Assembly (NCBI RefSeq): GCF_003696285.1
Contig: NZ_RFFL01000010.1
Coordinates: 1 to 64,000, forward strand
Length of the DNA stretch: 64,000 nt
Direction: 5' to 3'
DNA from: Stutzerimonas nitrititolerans
GTDB lineage: Bacteria; Pseudomonadota; Gammaproteobacteria; Pseudomonadales; Pseudomonadaceae
The notes under the pieces are model-generated. The model was not told the DNA's origin and did no database searches. It saw only the letters and a program-made list of their open reading frames with translations. This document shows, in pieces, positions 12,620 to 21,577 of this stretch (position 1 is its first letter; every line of letters starts with the position of its first letter). The translations under genes and the position numbers were made by a program.

Positions 12620-15232
12620 ATGGGTAAATCGCTGGTCATCGTGGAATCACCGGCCAAGGCCAAGACCATCAACAAGTACCTGGGCAACCAGTACGTGGTG
12701 AAATCGAGTATCGGCCACATCCGCGACCTTCCCACCAGCGGTTCCGCTTCCCGCGAGCCGGTCAAGCGTGGCAAGGCCGCGGCCGCCGAAGCGCCGGCGC
12801 TGTCGCCCAAGGAAAAGGCCAAGCGCCAGCTGTTCACCCGCATGGGCGTCGATCCCGAGCACGGCTGGAAGGCCAAGTACGAGATCCTGCCGGGCAAGGA
12901 GAAGGTGATCGAGGAACTGCGTCGCCTGGCCAAGGAAGCCGACACCATCTATCTCGCGACCGACTTGGATAGAGAGGGGGAGGCGATTGCCTGGCACCTG
13001 CGTGAATCCATCGGCGGCGACGACAGCCGCTTCAAGCGCGTGGTGTTCAACGAGATCACCAAGAAGGCCATCCAGGAAGCCTTTTCCAAGCCGGGCGAGC
13101 TGGATATCAACCGTGTCAACGCGCAACAGGCGCGGCGCTTCCTCGACCGCGTGGTGGGTTACATGGTCTCGCCGCTGCTGTGGGCGAAGATCGCCCGCGG
13201 GCTGTCGGCCGGGCGCGTGCAGTCGGTGGCGGTGAAGCTGGTGGTCGAGCGCGAGCGCGAGATCCGCGCCTTCGTGCCGGAAGAGTACTGGGAAGTGCAC
13301 GCCGACCTGGCGACGGCCGAGAAGGCCAAGGTTCGCTTCGAGGTCACCCGCGAGAATGGCGAAGCTTTCAAGCCGCTGAACGAAGGCCATGCCATGGCCG
13401 CGCTGGAGCAGCTGCAAGGCGCCAACTACAGCGTCAGCAAGCGCGAGGACAAGCCGACCAGCAGCAAGCCGTCCGCACCCTTCATCACTTCGACCCTGCA
13501 GCAGGCGGCGAGCAATCGTCTCGGCTTCGGCGTGAAGAAGACCATGATGATGGCCCAGCGGCTGTATGAAGCCGGCTACATCACTTACATGCGTACCGAC
13601 TCGACCAACCTCTCGGCCGATGCGATCGGCATGGTGCGCGGCTTCATCCAGGACGAGTTCGGCGACAAGTACCTGCCGGAGAAGCCCAACGTCTATTCCA
13701 GCAAGGAAGGCGCCCAGGAGGCGCACGAAGCGATCCGCCCGTCCGACGTCAACCTGCGCCCCAACCAGCTCTCGGGCATGGAGCGCGATGCCGAGCGCCT
13801 CTACGACCTGATCTGGCGCCAGTTCGTGGCCTGCCAGATGCCGCCGGCGCAGTACCTGTCCACCAGCGTCGTGGTCACGGCGGGCAATTTCGAGCTGCGC
13901 GCCAAGGGCCGTATCCTCAAGTTCGACGGCTACACCAAGGTCATGCCGCAGCAGAGCAAGGGCGGCGAAGACGATGTGCTGCCGGAAATGAACAAGGGCG
14001 ACGCCATGGCGCTGCTCAAGCTTGATCCGAGCCAGCACTTCACCAAGCCGCCTGCGCGCTATTCCGAAGCGAGCCTGGTCAAGGAGATGGAAAAGCGTGG
14101 CATCGGTCGTCCGTCCACCTATGCTGCGATCATTTCCACCATCCAGGATCGCGGCTACGTGTCGCTGCACAACCGTCGTTTCTACTCCGAGAAGATGGGC
14201 GACATCGTCACCGAGCGCCTTTCGGAGAGTTTCAACAATCTGATGGACTACGGCTTCACCGCCGGCATGGAAGAACACCTCGACGACGTCGCCCAGGGCG
14301 AGCGCGAGTGGAAGGCCGTGCTGGACGAGTTCTACGGTGACTTCCGCAAGAAGCTGGAGATCGCCGAAGCCGGCGAGAATGGCATGCGCGCCAACCAGCC
14401 GACCCTGACCGATATCCCGTGCAAGGTCTGTGGCCGGCCGATGATGATCCGCACCGCCTCCACTGGCGTGTTCCTCGGCTGCTCCGGCTACAGCCTGCCG
14501 CCGAAGGAGCGCTGCAAATCCACGGTGAACCTGATTCCGGGCGACGAGATCGCCGCCGACGACGAGGGTGAGTCCGAATCGCGGGTGTTGCTGGGCAAGC
14601 GCCGCTGCTCGATCTGCAGCACCGCCATGGATGCCTATCTGCTGGACGAGACGCACAAGTTGCATATCTGCGGCAACAACCCGGATTGCACCGGCTACGA
14701 GATCGAAGAGGGGCAATACCGCATCAAGGGCTACGAAGGCCCGAGCCTGGAATGCGACAAGTGCGGCAGCGAAATGCAGCTCAAGACCGGTCGTTTCGGC
14801 AAGTTCTTCGGCTGCACCAATGCCGAATGCAAGAACACCCGCAAGCTGCTCAAGAGCGGCGAGGCGGCGCCGCCGAAGATGGACGCGGTGAAGATGCCCG
14901 AGCTCAAGTGCGAGAAGGTCGATGACACCTACGTGCTGCGCGATGGCGCGTCCGGGCTGTTCCTGGCTGCCAGTCAGTTTCCGAAGAACCGCGAGACCCG
15001 CGCACCGCTGGTGCTGGAGCTGATCCCGCACAAGGATGAGATCGATCCGAAGTATCACTTCCTGCTGGATGCGCCGAAGAAGGACCCGGAAGGCCGGCCA
15101 GCGGTCATCCGCTACAGCCGCAAGACCAAGGAGCAGTACGTGCAGACCGAGGTGAACGGCAAGCCGACGGGCTGGAAAGCCTTCTTCGACGGCGGCAAGT
15201 GGAAGGTCGAGGACAAGAGCGTTAAAGGCTGA
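12620..15232 (+). CDS. topA: DNA topoisomerase I
   Basis: An 870-residue type IA topoisomerase that relaxes negative supercoils. The N-terminal Toprim domain starts [20 protein letters not shown], with the acidic [14 protein letters not shown]. The active-site Tyr323 lies in [10 protein letters not shown]. Three C-terminal Cys clusters of the zinc-ribbon type follow residue 600 ([24 protein letters not shown]), then a topoisomerase I C-terminal tail ([15 protein letters not shown]). The length is normal for Pseudomonas. It is followed 70 bp later by the DUF6586 gene, possibly cotranscribed. Confidence 0.98.
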   Translation: MGKSLVIVESPAKAKTINKYLGNQYVVKSSIGHIRDLPTSGSASREPVKRGKAAAAEAPALSPKEKAKRQLFTRMGVDPEHGWKAKYEILPGKEKVIEELRRLAKEADTIYLATDLDREGEAIAWHLRESIGGDDSRFKRVVFNEITKKAIQEAFSKPGELDINRVNAQQARRFLDRVVGYMVSPLLWAKIARGLSAGRVQSVAVKLVVEREREIRAFVPEEYWEVHADLATAEKAKVRFEVTRENGEAFKPLNEGHAMAALEQLQGANYSVSKREDKPTSSKPSAPFITSTLQQAASNRLGFGVKKTMMMAQRLYEAGYITYMRTDSTNLSADAIGMVRGFIQDEFGDKYLPEKPNVYSSKEGAQEAHEAIRPSDVNLRPNQLSGMERDAERLYDLIWRQFVACQMPPAQYLSTSVVVTAGNFELRAKGRILKFDGYTKVMPQQSKGGEDDVLPEMNKGDAMALLKLDPSQHFTKPPARYSEASLVKEMEKRGIGRPSTYAAIISTIQDRGYVSLHNRRFYSEKMGDIVTERLSESFNNLMDYGFTAGMEEHLDDVAQGEREWKAVLDEFYGDFRKKLEIAEAGENGMRANQPTLTDIPCKVCGRPMMIRTASTGVFLGCSGYSLPPKERCKSTVNLIPGDEIAADDEGESESRVLLGKRRCSICSTAMDAYLLDETHKLHICGNNPDCTGYEIEEGQYRIKGYEGPSLECDKCGSEMQLKTGRFGKFFGCTNAECKNTRKLLKSGEAAPPKMDAVKMPELKCEKVDDTYVLRDGASGLFLAASQFPKNRETRAPLVLELIPHKDEIDPKYHFLLDAPKKDPEGRPAVIRYSRKTKEQYVQTEVNGKPTGWKAFFDGGKWKVEDKSVKG

Positions 15233-15302
15233 TGCGCTGGAGGCCGCGGCTGGAGGGAAGCCGGCTGCGGCCTCGATACTTTCTTGAAGCGAGGCTGCCG
15301 TC

Positions 15303-15812
15303 ATGGCTCACGAGCGCTACACCCGAACCAATCAGAAGCTCTATTTCGCCGGGCTGGCGCTGAGCAGCTGGCGACGAGCCGAGGAGCAGGGTACGCAGGG
15401 GCCTGTGCAGGCCGAGCGCGAGGCTTGCCTGTTCCATCTCTATGGGGCGCTGCTGGGGCTCTGTCACGAGATTGCCGGCTACTACCGTCTGCCGGGCGCC
15501 AATGCGGCGCGGGTGGAGCTGCTACTCACCCGCTCGCCGCAGGATTCGTCACCGAGTCCCGAGCTTGCCGAGCTCATGGAGCTCGCCGGGCAGCCGCAGA
15601 GCTGGCTGGCGCAGTTGCTGGCTGCCCATGCGGCGCTGTTCGAGCCGCCTCGTGCACCGGCCAAGGCCAAGACCGATCCCAGCCTGCCCTTGATCGAGGC
15701 GGTCGGTGTAGACGATGAGGTGGCCCCGCTGTCGGCTGATGAGGTGGCGGCCTGGCGGCAGCAACTGAAGGAGCTGACCCTGCGCTATCGCGAATCCCTC
15801 ACGGAGTGGTGA
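15303..15812 (+). CDS. DUF6586-type conserved hypothetical protein
   Basis: A 169-residue soluble, mostly helical protein beginning MAHERYTRTNQKLYFAGLAL. In Pseudomonas a protein of this type usually follows topA (PA3010, from memory). No catalytic motif is visible. The middle is Ala/Leu-rich, and the end LKELTLRYRESLTEW looks like an amphipathic helix. The function is unknown. It is convergent with the EamA transporter, only 8 bp away, with no obvious terminator between them. Confidence 0.8.
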   Translation: MAHERYTRTNQKLYFAGLALSSWRRAEEQGTQGPVQAEREACLFHLYGALLGLCHEIAGYYRLPGANAARVELLLTRSPQDSSPSPELAELMELAGQPQSWLAQLLAAHAALFEPPRAPAKAKTDPSLPLIEAVGVDDEVAPLSADEVAAWRQQLKELTLRYRESLTEW

Positions 15813-15820
15813 AACGCGCC

Positions 15821-16660
15821 TCAGGCCTTCTTTCCAGCCCAGAGCACCATCACGATGCCACCGAGTATCGCGAGGCCGGTAATCACCAGGCGGCCAGTCA
15901 ATGCTTCACCCAGTAGCAGGCTTCCCGCCAGGACGGTCAGCAGTGGCACGCTGAGCTGGATGCTGGCGGCCTGGGTTGCCGCCAGGCGCGGCAGCACGGC
16001 ATACCAGAGGGCATAGCCGATGCCCGACGTCAGGCCGCCGGACAGCAGCGCATAGATCACGCCGGCGCGATCCCATTCCAGGCCAGGCAACATCAGCAGG
16101 CACAGCGCCGCCCCCATTGGCAGCGCGCGGATGAAGTTGCCAGCGGTTGACGCCAGCGGATCGCGGGTGCCACGCCCCAGCAGCGAATAGGCGCCCCAGG
16201 CGATCCCGGACAGAATCATCAGCAGCGCGGCGCCCATCGCCGGCGCGCTGGCGTCGGGCAGCAACAAGCCAATCAGGCCAGCCAGCGCCAGGGCTGAGCC
16301 CAGGGTCTGCATGGCTGAGAGCCGCTCGCCCTTGAACAATCCCCAGGCGATCATGCTCAGCTGCACCGCAGCGAACAGCATGAGCGCACCGGCGCCCGCA
16401 TCGAGCTTCACATAGGCGTAGGAAAAGGCTGCCGCGTACAGGAACAGCGTCACTGCGCCCGACCAGCTGCCTGCCGGGATCGAAGACCCCTGGCGCAAAC
16501 GGAGCAGCAACCACAGCACCAGCGCGCCAGCCAGCAGGCGCAGCGTGGTGAAACTTGCCGGATCGATGTCCGTATCGCGCAGCGCGACGCGGCAGAGCAG
16601 CGAGTTGCCAGCGAAAGCGAGCATGGCCAAGGCGGTGAGTAGCAGGGTTCTGGTGGTCAC
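15821..16660 (-). CDS. EamA/DMT-family transporter
   Basis: An inner-membrane drug/metabolite transporter of about 279 residues with roughly ten hydrophobic helices in two EamA repeats, for example LTALAMLAFAGNSLLCRVAL at the start and LVITGLAILGGIVMVLWAG at the end. The frame is open to 16837. I chose GTG at 16660 (VTTRTLLLTALAM) because it begins just before helix 1 and AGGGA lies upstream. ATG at 16726 is the alternative. The substrate is unknown. This gene interrupts the topA-sulA neighbourhood as I remember it from P. aeruginosa. Confidence 0.85.
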   Translation of the reverse strand: MTTRTLLLTALAMLAFAGNSLLCRVALRDTDIDPASFTTLRLLAGALVLWLLLRLRQGSSIPAGSWSGAVTLFLYAAAFSYAYVKLDAGAGALMLFAAVQLSMIAWGLFKGERLSAMQTLGSALALAGLIGLLLPDASAPAMGAALLMILSGIAWGAYSLLGRGTRDPLASTAGNFIRALPMGAALCLLMLPGLEWDRAGVIYALLSGGLTSGIGYALWYAVLPRLAATQAASIQLSVPLLTVLAGSLLLGEALTGRLVITGLAILGGIVMVLWAGKKA

Positions 16661-16849
16661 GCGGGCAAGTTCCCTTTGTCGAAGATCGCCCGGCTGAAGG
16701 TCGGGTCTGTTGTCATGTGTGCCCATGCTATGCGCGATCAGACTGCAGCGCATCCCCGAGGAAGCTGAGCTCTCCCGACCTGCTCGACCAGAGGGCTGCC
16801 GCCCGGCTGGTCGGCTGCTACAATGCGCGCCTTTCACGGGAGCGGACTC

Positions 16850-17083
16850 ATGCCAACATCTTTTCTTGAAATCGTCGAGCTACCCGATGGCAGCATAGTG
16901 CTGCGTCGCGCTGAGGACGAAGAGGTGCTGGTCACGCTGGATTTCTCCGAGGACGCCAAGGTATTTCTGCAGGGGCAGCACGTTGAGGTCGCCAAGGCGA
17001 TGTTCAGCGTCGGCGTGCAGATGGCCGGACAGATGGCCGAGGGAGAGCTGGTGCACGAAGAGGTTCCGCAGGTACTGCATTGA
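16850..17083 (+). CDS. Small conserved hypothetical protein (PA3009-like)
   Basis: A 77-residue soluble acidic protein: MPTSFLEIVELPDGSIVLRR, then DEEVLVTLDFSEDAKVF. GGGAG lies 6 nt before the ATG, and TACAAT at 16820-16825 could be its -10 element. A protein of this kind occupies the same place in P. aeruginosa between topA and sulA (recollection). No domain was recognised. It is convergent with sulA. Confidence 0.75.
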   Translation: MPTSFLEIVELPDGSIVLRRAEDEEVLVTLDFSEDAKVFLQGQHVEVAKAMFSVGVQMAGQMAEGELVHEEVPQVLH

Positions 17084-17123
17084 GCCGGGAAGCGCGGCGA
17101 GTGAACGCGGAAGGGAAGGGGTA

Positions 17124-17139
17124 GGCACATCCGTGTGCC
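17124..17139. terminator. Weak hairpin between convergent genes
   Basis: GGCACA-TCCG-TGTGCC is a perfect 6-bp stem lying between the convergent small gene and sulA. Only a GCGGGTTT tail follows, so terminator function is uncertain. Confidence 0.35.
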
Positions 17140-17146
17140 GCGGGTT

Positions 17147-17617
17147 TCAGTTACCCAGGCGTATGTTCAGGCTTTGCGTATGCCCCAGTTCAGCCGCGGC
17201 GCGCAGCCTGGATCGGCTGGCCCTGTCGAGGTGCGCGAACCAGGTAACTACCGTGTGGCTGCAGCCGGAGATCAGCGCCTTGCAGGCCAGGTCCAGCGCA
17301 CCTTGGCTCTCGTTGGCAGGTAACAGCAGGATGCGGTCAAGGTTGAGGCTGGTTTCCCGCAGCCAGCGTTGAGAGAGCGATGCCGGTGGCGCGATCAATG
17401 TAAGCCAGCGTGTATCGGTCGCTTCGCTGAGCTCACGCAGGATCGGAGCGAGCAACAGGCGGCAATGGCCATTGCTACCGCTCAAGGTCATTTCGCTCAG
17501 GCGATCATCCGCTGGCGGCGGTGTGGCGATGTCCGCAAAGGGTGTCAGGCTGTGGGCGATGAGCCCTTCGAACAGGGAAAGCTGTGGTGGTTTGCCGGTG
17601 ATGGGTTGGTACTGCAT
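17147..17617 (-). CDS. sulA: SOS cell-division inhibitor SulA
   Basis: A 156-residue protein of the SulA family, which binds FtsZ and blocks division during DNA damage. The central RecA-like region is recognisable (RWLTLIAPPASLSQRWLRET; LDRILLLPANESQGALDLAC). The C-terminal half ends in LGHTQSLNIRLGN. It lies 10 bp downstream of lexA on the same strand, so the two LexA boxes in front of lexA control both. This lexA-sulA pairing is typical of Pseudomonas. Confidence 0.92.
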   Translation of the reverse strand: MQYQPITGKPPQLSLFEGLIAHSLTPFADIATPPPADDRLSEMTLSGSNGHCRLLLAPILRELSEATDTRWLTLIAPPASLSQRWLRETSLNLDRILLLPANESQGALDLACKALISGCSHTVVTWFAHLDRASRSRLRAAAELGHTQSLNIRLGN

Positions 17618-17627
17618 GAACCTCTCC

Positions 17628-18236
17628 TTAGCGGCGAATCACGCCGACACTCAAACCTTCGATGACCAGTTCCTGATGTTCCAGATCGACTTCGATAGGG
17701 GCGAATTCAGGGTTCTCCGCCAGCAGCCAGACCTTTTTCCCCTCGCGTTTGAAGCGCTTGACCGTCACCTCGTCGTCGATGCGTGCCACGACGATCTGGC
17801 CGTTGCGTGCTTCACGAGCGGTATGGACGGCGAGCAGGTCGCCATCGAAAATACCGACGTCCTTCATGCTCATGCCATGTACCCGCAGTAGATAATCTGC
17901 AGGGGGATGGAAGAAGGCGGGGTTGATCTGGCAGGACTCTTCGACATGCTGCTGAGCGAGAATCGGCGCACCGGCGGCGACGCGACCGATGATCGGCAGG
18001 CTGCTTTCATCGGCTGCAGGTTCGAAGCCGGGGATACGTATCCCGCGCGATGCGCCGGGCGTCATTTCGATAGCGCCTTTCTTATTCAGCGCCTTCAGAT
18101 GTTCCTCGGCGGCGTTGGGCGATTTGAAACCCAGCTCCTGAGCGATCTCCGCACGCGTCGGCGGGTAGCCGTTTTCTTCCAGGCAACGCTTGATGAAGGC
18201 AAGGATTTCCGACTGGCGAGGGGTCAGCTTGATCAT
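17628..18236 (-). CDS. lexA: LexA repressor
   Basis: A 202-residue SOS repressor. The N-terminal winged helix ([34 protein letters not shown]) binds DNA. Self-cleavage is expected between Ala88 and Gly89 in RVAAGAPI. The catalytic dyad is Ser123 (GMSMKD) and Lys160 (TVKRF), with the same 37-residue spacing as E. coli S119/K156. RecA filaments trigger cleavage. Its own promoter overlaps two LexA boxes, giving autorepression, and sulA follows in the same operon. Confidence 0.98.
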   Translation of the reverse strand: MIKLTPRQSEILAFIKRCLEENGYPPTRAEIAQELGFKSPNAAEEHLKALNKKGAIEMTPGASRGIRIPGFEPAADESSLPIIGRVAAGAPILAQQHVEESCQINPAFFHPPADYLLRVHGMSMKDVGIFDGDLLAVHTAREARNGQIVVARIDDEVTVKRFKREGKKVWLLAENPEFAPIEVDLEHQELVIEGLSVGVIRR

Positions 18237-18244
18237 GAGGGTCT

Positions 18245-18260
18245 CTGTTCTTTTATACAG
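18245..18260. promoter_or_regulatory. LexA box 2 (downstream)
   Basis: CTG-N10-CAG: CTGTTCTTTTATACAG, 9 bp before the lexA start codon (which lies on the minus strand). Confidence 0.8.
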
Positions 18261-18263
18261 TGA

Positions 18264-18279
18264 CTGGGATTATATACAG
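18264..18279. promoter_or_regulatory. LexA box 1 (over the -10)
   Basis: CTGGGATTATATACAG matches CTG-N10-CAG and contains the -10 TATAAT of lexA on the minus strand, so binding would block polymerase. Confidence 0.88.
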
Positions 18280-18296
18280 TGCTCTGGGCTTGGCAA
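18269..18296 (-). promoter_or_regulatory. lexA-sulA sigma-70 promoter
   Basis: Minus-strand TTGCCA (18291-18296), a 16-bp spacer and TATAAT (18269-18274). The -10 is inside LexA box 1. Confidence 0.75.
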
Positions 18297-18368
18297 TCGT
18301 TGTTTGCCGAGCGCCCGGCAGGCTGCAGGTCGACGGTGACTGAAGAGTCAGTTGACTTGTCAGCGAGT

Positions 18369-18395
18369 GAAACGTAAGTTTCAAACAGATGTTTG
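18369..18395. promoter_or_regulatory. Two abutting PsrA operators
   Basis: GAAACGTAAGTTTC (18369-18382) and CAAACAGATGTTTG (18382-18395) are two perfect matches to the PsrA box (G/C)AAAC-N4-GTTT(G/C). They share one base and end 15 bp before the psrA start. This is expected to give autorepression, relieved by long-chain fatty acids. Confidence 0.85.
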
Positions 18396-18410
18396 TCGTT
18401 TGGAGGGGGC

Positions 18411-19118
18411 ATGGCGCAGTCGGAAACAGTGGAGCGGATTCTTGATGCAGCGGAACAGCTGTTTGCGGAAAAAGGCTTCGCCGAGACTTCGCTTCGCCTG
18501 ATTACCAGCAAGGCTGGGGTCAATCTGGCAGCGGTCAACTATCACTTCGGCTCAAAGAAGGCGCTGATCCAGGCGGTCTTCTCGCGCTTCCTCGGGCCCT
18601 TCTGTGTGAGTCTCGAGCGTGAGCTGGACCGGCGCGAAGCGCAGTCCGATCGCAAGGAAAGCCTCGAGGAGCTGTTGGAAATCCTGGTCGAGCAGGCGCT
18701 CGCGGTGAAACCGCGCAGCGGTGACGATCTGTCGATCTTCATGCGCCTGCTGGGCCTGTCGTTCAGCCAGAGCCAAGGTCACCTGCGTCGTTATCTGGAA
18801 GACATGTACGGCAAGGTGTTCCGGCGCTACATGCTGCGGGTGCACGAGGCGGCACCCTCGATACCGCCGATCGAGTTGTTCTGGCGTGTGCATTTCATGC
18901 TGGGTGCGGCGGCCTTCAGCATGTCCGGGATCAAGGCGCTGCGGGCCATCGCCGAGAACGACTTCGGCGCCAAGACGTCCATCGAGCAGGTCATGCGGAT
19001 GATGGTGCCGTTCCTGGCGGCAGGAATGCGAGCCGATTCGGGGGTGGACGATTCGACCCTGGCCCAGGCGCATCCTATCGCCCGTCGCAATGCCCTGGCG
19101 ATGCCTGCCAAGGGGTGA
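18411..19118 (+). CDS. psrA: TetR-family fatty-acid-responsive regulator PsrA
   Basis: A 235-residue regulator. The N-terminal TetR helix-turn-helix (MAQSETVERILDAAEQLFAE; LRLITSKAGVNLAAVNYHFG) is practically that of P. aeruginosa PsrA. The C-terminal domain binds long-chain fatty acids such as oleate. PsrA represses beta-oxidation genes, including fadBA found 7.5 kb away here, activates rpoS in Pseudomonas, and represses itself. The start at 18411 follows GGAGGGGGC and agrees with the family. An in-frame earlier ATG at 18393 would overlap the operator and was rejected. Confidence 0.96.
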   Translation: MAQSETVERILDAAEQLFAEKGFAETSLRLITSKAGVNLAAVNYHFGSKKALIQAVFSRFLGPFCVSLERELDRREAQSDRKESLEELLEILVEQALAVKPRSGDDLSIFMRLLGLSFSQSQGHLRRYLEDMYGKVFRRYMLRVHEAAPSIPPIELFWRVHFMLGAAAFSMSGIKALRAIAENDFGAKTSIEQVMRMMVPFLAAGMRADSGVDDSTLAQAHPIARRNALAMPAKG

Positions 19119-19151
19119 CGCGGTCGGGGATTGGCCGCTAAGCTAACCGCC

Positions 19152-19676
19152 ATGTCCGATCTCGATCTGCTGCATATTTCCATTGCCGACCAGATGCTCT
19201 ACGGCTTTACCGCCGGCCGGCTGCGGGTCCGTTTGCCCGTATCCACCGCGTTGAATGGCGTGGGTGAACACAACGGCTCCGGTTGTACACCGCGCGGTTG
19301 CCATCAGGTGCGCGCGCGCATTGGCGACGGCCTGCCTGCGGGCGCCGTGCTGCGCGGCCGGCGCTGGACGGGCGAGATCTGGAATCCGGAGCTGCACGCG
19401 CAGTTTCCCGGGCGCGACTGGATCCTGTCCCGTATTCTCTGGCTCAGCGGCTGCGAGCCGGGTTACAACCGGATGGGGCAGGTCGATACCTTCCGGCGCT
19501 ACATCTATCTGCATGGCACGCCCGATACGGAACCCATGGGCGTGCCGCTTTCCCATGGCTGCATCAGGCTGCGCAATGCCGACCTGCTCGAGCTTTTCCC
19601 CTTGGTACCAACGGGCTGCGCGGTACGGATAGGGGAAGAAGCCTGTCCGAGCTGGTCGAGCGCCACACTCAATTAA
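19152..19676 (+). CDS. L,D-transpeptidase family protein (YkuD domain)
   Basis: A 174-residue protein with the YkuD signature HGTPDTEPMGVPLSHGCIRL, ending RN. The His is paired with the catalytic Cys of SHGC. It begins MSDLDLLHISIADQMLYGFT with no evident signal peptide, so it may be a cytoplasmic or non-classical member. The family makes 3-3 peptidoglycan cross-links, attaches lipoprotein, or acts as an L,D-carboxypeptidase. Its place directly before nagZ (15 bp) suggests a cell-wall recycling unit. The exact activity is not predictable. Confidence 0.85.
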   Translation: MSDLDLLHISIADQMLYGFTAGRLRVRLPVSTALNGVGEHNGSGCTPRGCHQVRARIGDGLPAGAVLRGRRWTGEIWNPELHAQFPGRDWILSRILWLSGCEPGYNRMGQVDTFRRYIYLHGTPDTEPMGVPLSHGCIRLRNADLLELFPLVPTGCAVRIGEEACPSWSSATLN

Positions 19677-19691
19677 GGATCTGCCAACAAC

Positions 19692-20687
19692 ATGCAAGGT
19701 TCATTGATGCTGGACATCGCTGGCACCTGGCTGACCGCCGAGGATCGCCAACTGCTGCGCCAGCCGGAAGTCGGCGGACTGATTCTGTTCGCCCGCAATA
19801 TCGAGAACCCTCGCCAGGTACGCGAGTTGTGCCGCGCGAGCCGCGCGATACGGCCGGACCTGCTGCTGGCGGTCGATCAGGAGGGAGGCCGGGTTCAGCG
19901 GTTGCGGCGTGATTTCGTTCGTTTGCCGGCAATGCGCGAGATCGCCCAGCGTGCCGATGCACTGCAACTGGCCGAAATCTGTGGCTGGGTCATGGCGACG
20001 GAAGTGCAGGCGGTGGGGCTGGATTTCAGCTTTGCGCCGGTGCTGGACCTGGATCATCAGCGCAGCGCGGTGGTCGGCACGCGGGCGTTCGAGGGCGATC
20101 CGCTGCGTGCTGCCGAGCTGGCAGGCGCCTTCATGAAAGGCATGCGTGCTGCCGGTATGGCCGCCACGGGCAAGCATTTTCCGGGGCACGGCTGGGCGGA
20201 AGCCGACTCCCATGTAGCGATCCCGGTGGACGAACGCAGCCTGGATCAGCTGCGCGCGGCCGATCTGATCCCGTTCAAGCGTCTGAGCAGCGAACTCGAC
20301 GCCGTCATGCCGGCGCACGTGATCTATCCGAACGTCGACGAGCAGCCGGCTGGTTTTTCGCGCCGCTGGCTGCAGGACATCCTGCGTGGCGAGCTGGGAT
20401 TTCGTGGCGTCATCTTCAGCGACGACCTGTCCATGGCCGGTGCCCATGTGGCGGGGAATGCGGCCGAGCGCATCCAGGCTGCACTGTCGGCCGGCTGCGA
20501 CATGGGGCTGGTGTGCAACGACCGGGCCGCGGCCGAGCTGGCGTTGGCCGCACTGCAACGTATGGGAGTCGCGGCTTCGCCGCAATTGGGCAGGATGCGC
20601 AGCCGCCTCGATACCTCGTCCGAGTACAAGCAGAATCCTCGCTGGCGCGCTTCCATCGCCGCGCTGAGAGCTGCCGAGCTGCTTTGA
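19692..20687 (+). CDS. nagZ: Beta-N-acetylhexosaminidase NagZ
   Basis: A 331-residue cytosolic GH3 enzyme that removes GlcNAc from 1,6-anhydro-muropeptides during peptidoglycan recycling, producing the signal for AmpC beta-lactamase induction. The family stamp KHFPGHGWAEADSH includes the mobile loop with the acid/base His. The nucleophile Asp is in IFSDDLSMAGA. LLAVDQEGGRVQRL forms the sugar-binding region. The length matches Pseudomonas NagZ, and the start MQGSLMLDIAGTWLTAEDRQ agrees with the family. Confidence 0.96.
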   Translation: MQGSLMLDIAGTWLTAEDRQLLRQPEVGGLILFARNIENPRQVRELCRASRAIRPDLLLAVDQEGGRVQRLRRDFVRLPAMREIAQRADALQLAEICGWVMATEVQAVGLDFSFAPVLDLDHQRSAVVGTRAFEGDPLRAAELAGAFMKGMRAAGMAATGKHFPGHGWAEADSHVAIPVDERSLDQLRAADLIPFKRLSSELDAVMPAHVIYPNVDEQPAGFSRRWLQDILRGELGFRGVIFSDDLSMAGAHVAGNAAERIQAALSAGCDMGLVCNDRAAAELALAALQRMGVAASPQLGRMRSRLDTSSEYKQNPRWRASIAALRAAELL

Positions 20688-20871
20688 GGAAGCTGAGGCG
20701 GGATCGGCGCGATAGCGCTGATCTTTTGGCTTTTGTGAGCGCTACCCGAGGCCGGGCGGGCGATAGCTTGGGGCTATCCGCAAGGCGTGACGCGCGCAGG
20801 TATTTTCGTGCTCGCGCCCGTTGCAGACGGCATGCCGCTTGTTACACTTGGCCGTCCTTTGGAGTACCGGA

Positions 20872-21369
20872 ATGCTTTGCCAGGAACGCACGATAAAAAT
20901 ACTTAGAACGATGGCGTTGCTCAGCCTTCTTGTCGGCCTGTCAGGATGTTCGACCTGGCTGAGCAGCGACTTCGAAGAACCGCAGGTCCAGCTCGCCAAG
21001 GTCGATATCATCAAGGCGAGGTTGCTGGAGCAGCAGTTTATGCTGCGTTTCCGTATCGACAACCCCAACGATCACAGCCTGCCCGTGCGTGGGTTGGCCT
21101 ACACGGTTCACCTCAATGACATCGAGCTGGCCAGTGGCGAGTCCAGCGGCTGGCTGACCGTGCCCGCCCATGGTTTCGACTATTACGAGGTGCCAGTGCA
21201 CACCAATCTCTGGCGGCACATGAAGTACATCGTGCGATTGCTGGAGAAGCCCGACAGGCCCATCGCCTATCGCCTGGATGGCGATCTGAAGATCGGGCTT
21301 CTGTTCAGCCGGCAGGTGCATATTTCCAACAATGGCGAGATAATTCCCGGCTCTTTCATTCCAGAGTAA
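20872..21369 (+). CDS. LEA type 2 / WHy-domain lipoprotein
   Basis: A 165-residue predicted lipoprotein. The hydrophobic leader ends in the lipobox LSGC with Cys26. It is followed by a WHy-type LEA-2 beta-sandwich: PQVQLAKVDIIKARLLEQQF, then FRIDNPNDHSLPVRGLAYTV. The NPN motif is typical. The family is associated with desiccation and stress in plants, while bacterial copies are envelope proteins of unclear role. GGAG lies 7 nt before the ATG. It probably forms an operon with the two small genes that follow (gap 6 bp, then 7 bp). Confidence 0.85.
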   Translation: MLCQERTIKILRTMALLSLLVGLSGCSTWLSSDFEEPQVQLAKVDIIKARLLEQQFMLRFRIDNPNDHSLPVRGLAYTVHLNDIELASGESSGWLTVPAHGFDYYEVPVHTNLWRHMKYIVRLLEKPDRPIAYRLDGDLKIGLLFSRQVHISNNGEIIPGSFIPE

Positions 21370-21375
21370 GGCTCG

Positions 21376-21570
21376 ATGAATCACGAACCCCATGTGCATG
21401 GTCCCGACTGTAACCACGACCATGATCACGGTCACGACCATCCGCATGTCCATGGCCCTCACTGCAATCACAGCCATGACCCCGTGCGTAACCCGCTGAA
21501 GGATATCGGTCGCAACGACCCGTGCCCTTGCGGCAGCCAGAAGAAGTTCAAGAAATGCCACGGGGCCTGA
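21376..21570 (+). CDS. SEC-C motif, His-rich metal-binding small protein
   Basis: A 64-residue protein in two parts. Residues 1-38 are a His/Asp-rich run with [20 protein letters not shown] followed by [10 protein letters not shown]. The C-terminal half is a complete SEC-C zinc motif ([17 protein letters not shown]) like that at the end of SecA. Both halves should bind metal. It is tightly linked to the lipoprotein gene (6 bp) and the DUF2489 gene (7 bp). The HVHGPDC-HDH segment is shared with the small protein at 5395-5682. The function is unknown, perhaps zinc handling or SecB/ribosome contact. Confidence 0.85.
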   Translation: MNHEPHVHGPDCNHDHDHGHDHPHVHGPHCNHSHDPVRNPLKDIGRNDPCPCGSQKKFKKCHGA

Positions 21571-21577
21571 GCCGTCG

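Noticed and set aside
12647-15304. 885-residue open frame antisense to topA
   Set aside because: It is a shadow of topA; the composition (His, Leu, Arg rich, no domain) is that of reverse codon reading.
20760-20782. GATAGC...GCTATC hairpin after nagZ as a terminator
   Set aside because: No T-run follows, and the stem is short with a G-rich loop. Not supported.
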